Position numbers and translations under genes: made by a program. This document shows, piece by piece, positions 13,279-14,527 of a stretch of DNA of 14,527 nucleotides; positions within the stretch are counted from its first letter, which is position 1, and every line of letters begins with the position of its first letter. The notes under the pieces are model-generated. The model ran no database searches. It saw only the letters and a program-made list of their open reading frames with translations, and was not told the origin of the DNA. Source of the DNA: Bacillota bacterium (GTDB lineage Bacteria > Bacillota > Clostridia > Clostridiales > Clostridiaceae); contig JAFADP010000180.1 of NCBI GenBank assembly GCA_023424785.1, positions 1-14,527 on the forward strand, read 5' to 3'.

Positions 13279-14388
13279 TTACACTAATTTCATTTCTGTT
13301 TCTTTATCAAATATGTGCACTTTGCTTGCATCCATATAGAACTTAGTTTTTTGTCCAACTTTTAAATTAGTAGTACCATTAACTCTTACAGTTATAGCAC
13401 TATTTCCAGTCTTAGTATGAATATAACTTTCTGCACCCATTAATTCCACTACTTCTACTCTTAATTCTACTACTCTTTCTGGATTTTCGTCAATTAACTC
13501 TTCTTGATCTTCTATATCTTCTGGTCTTATACCAAATGTTACAACTTTTCCTTGTAATAATGCTTTATTTAGCTTACTAGCCTTTTCTTCTGGTAATAAT
13601 ATTTTTTGACCTTCAAATGTAGCATATACCTTGTTACCTTCAAATGCTAACTTACCATCTATAAAGTTCATTTGTGGACTTCCTATAAAGCTTGCAACGA
13701 ACATATTAACTGGATTATTGTATATGTTTTGTGGAGTATCAACTTGTTGAACTATACCATCTTTCATAACAACTATTCTAGTACCCATTGTCATAGCTTC
13801 TGTTTGATCATGTGTAACATATATAAATGTTGTTTGTAATCTTTGATGTAATTTTGAAATTTCTGTTCTCATTTGAACTCTTAACTTAGCATCTAAGTTT
13901 GATAAAGGCTCGTCCATCAAGAATACCTTTGGTTCTCTTACGATTGCTCTACCAAGAGCAACTCTTTGTCTTTGACCTCCAGATAAAGCCTTTGGTCTTC
14001 TATCTAATAAGTGTTCTATATCAAGAGTCTTAGCTGCTTCTCTTACTTTCTTTTCTATTTCGTCCTTTGGAACTTTTCTTAATTTTAATGCAAATGCCAT
14101 ATTATCAAATACACTCATGTGTGGATATAATGCATAACTTTGGAAAACCATTGCTATATCTCTTTCCTTTGGCTCAACATCGTTAACTAATCTGTCCCCT
14201 ATATATAATTCACCCTTAGATATAGATTCAAGACCTGCTATCATTCTTAATGTAGTAGATTTACCACAACCTGATGGTCCTACAAATACTATAAATTCTT
14301 TATCTTCTATTTCTAAGTTGAAATCCTTAACCGCACATACATCTCCTGGATATATCTTGTAAATATTTTTTAATGAAAGACTTGCCAT
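13279..14388 (-). CDS. msmX: Sugar ABC transporter ATPase, MsmX/UgpC/MalK type
   Basis: This cytoplasmic ATPase powers import through MalF/MalG and, in Gram-positives, often serves several sugar transporters. The chosen start is the ATG of MASLSLKNI (14386-14388), 8 bases after AAGGGGG, giving 369 aa. The frame is open 8 codons further up to a TTG at 14412, but that lies before the ribosome binding site. Motifs in order are Walker A GPSGCGKST at 37-45, Q-loop Q83, signature LSGGQ at 135-139, Walker B VFLMDEP at 155-161, D-loop SNLDAKL, and switch H193 in YVTHDQTEAM. The C-terminal 130 residues are the regulatory TOBE/OB region typical of MalK-type proteins. It precedes the PucR-like gene in one unit. 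Which sugars it serves beyond maltodextrin cannot be told. Confidence 0.94.
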   Translation of the reverse strand: MASLSLKNIYKIYPGDVCAVKDFNLEIEDKEFIVFVGPSGCGKSTTLRMIAGLESISKGELYIGDRLVNDVEPKERDIAMVFQSYALYPHMSVFDNMAFALKLRKVPKDEIEKKVREAAKTLDIEHLLDRRPKALSGGQRQRVALGRAIVREPKVFLMDEPLSNLDAKLRVQMRTEISKLHQRLQTTFIYVTHDQTEAMTMGTRIVVMKDGIVQQVDTPQNIYNNPVNMFVASFIGSPQMNFIDGKLAFEGNKVYATFEGQKILLPEEKASKLNKALLQGKVVTFGIRPEDIEDQEELIDENPERVVELRVEVVELMGAESYIHTKTGNSAITVRVNGTTNLKVGQKTKFYMDASKVHIFDKETEMKLV

Positions 14389-14432
14389 AATTAATTCCCC
14401 CTTAATTTTCAATTCATTCTTAATATAGTAAA

Positions 14433-14461
14433 ATTATACTCCATGTTATTGTTTACATCCA
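14433..14461 (-). promoter_or_regulatory. Probable msmX promoter
   Basis: A perfect -10 TATAAT (14433-14438) lies on the minus strand 45 bases before the msmX start codon. The -35 position at 17-base spacing is TGGATG (14456-14461), a weak match. This suggests a promoter that needs an activator or is tightly controlled. Confidence 0.5.
14444..14458 (-). promoter_or_regulatory. cre/LacI-like box within the msmX promoter
   Basis: ATGTAAACAATAACA on the minus strand fits WTGNAANCGNWNNCW except for the central G. It covers the spacer and part of the -35 region. Its first 11 bases match the box at 12213-12227 apart from one C/T difference. Confidence 0.35.
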
Positions 14462-14462
14462 T

Positions 14463-14477
14463 TGATAAAGTTTACAA
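14463..14477 (-). promoter_or_regulatory. Second cre/LacI-like box upstream of the msmX promoter
   Basis: TTGTAAACTTTATCA on the minus strand again misses the cre consensus only at the central G. It lies 19 bases upstream of the first box, about two helical turns, so two dimers could bind the same face of the DNA. Confidence 0.35.
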
Positions 14478-14527
14478 AGAATAATTTGCTTTTTTGTGAA
14501 AATATCTAAATTACTACAAATTTTTAT

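Noticed and set aside
14389..14412. TTG-initiated 8-residue extension of msmX
   Set aside because: It spans the AAGGGGG ribosome binding site, and the conserved ATPase N-terminus starts at MASLSLKNI.
1..14527. CRISPR array, prophage, defence or secretion system
   Set aside because: No spaced direct repeats and no phage, nuclease or toxin-antitoxin genes were seen. The genes form conventional riboflavin and maltodextrin operons.

Overview
The window looks like a chromosomal segment of a low-GC, spore-forming Firmicute, most likely Clostridium sensu stricto. The basis is the strong A+T bias, strong AGGAGG-type ribosome binding sites, AT-rich intergenic DNA and the gene families present. No single feature fixes the species. 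All genes but one lie on the minus strand, so operons read from right to left.

Left part (about 80-3450): a riboflavin biosynthesis operon read as ribD, ribE, ribBA. It has a consensus sigma-A promoter (3421-3449) and a clear FMN riboswitch (about 3291-3405), followed by two separate intrinsic terminators before ribD. The usual last gene, ribH (lumazine synthase), does not follow ribBA. The operon ends instead at a strong hairpin, and beyond it, up to the window edge, lies an unidentified highly structured sequence (1-66). A small divergent plus-strand gene (3539-3871) encodes a 110-residue cysteine-rich protein of unknown function behind a sigma-K-like promoter.

Right part (3916-14527): a maltodextrin uptake and breakdown locus. 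Reading right to left, msmX (the ATPase) and a PucR-type regulator form one unit. The malE-malF-malG transporter operon follows. Next is malR (LacI family), apparently co-transcribed with malQ (4-alpha-glucanotransferase) and glgP (alpha-glucan phosphorylase). Maltodextrin would be bound by MalE, imported through MalF/MalG with energy from MsmX, disproportionated by MalQ and phosphorolysed by GlgP to glucose-1-phosphate. Control sites visible in the DNA are a perfect 12-bp palindrome before malR, several cre/LacI-type boxes around the malE and msmX promoters, and a terminator-like hairpin between malE and malF.

No tRNA, rRNA, CRISPR array, transposase gene or broken gene was seen. Most of the window is a conventional metabolic region. 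The least explained parts are the left edge, the double-terminator riboflavin leader, the cysteine-rich small protein and the shared operator-like boxes.
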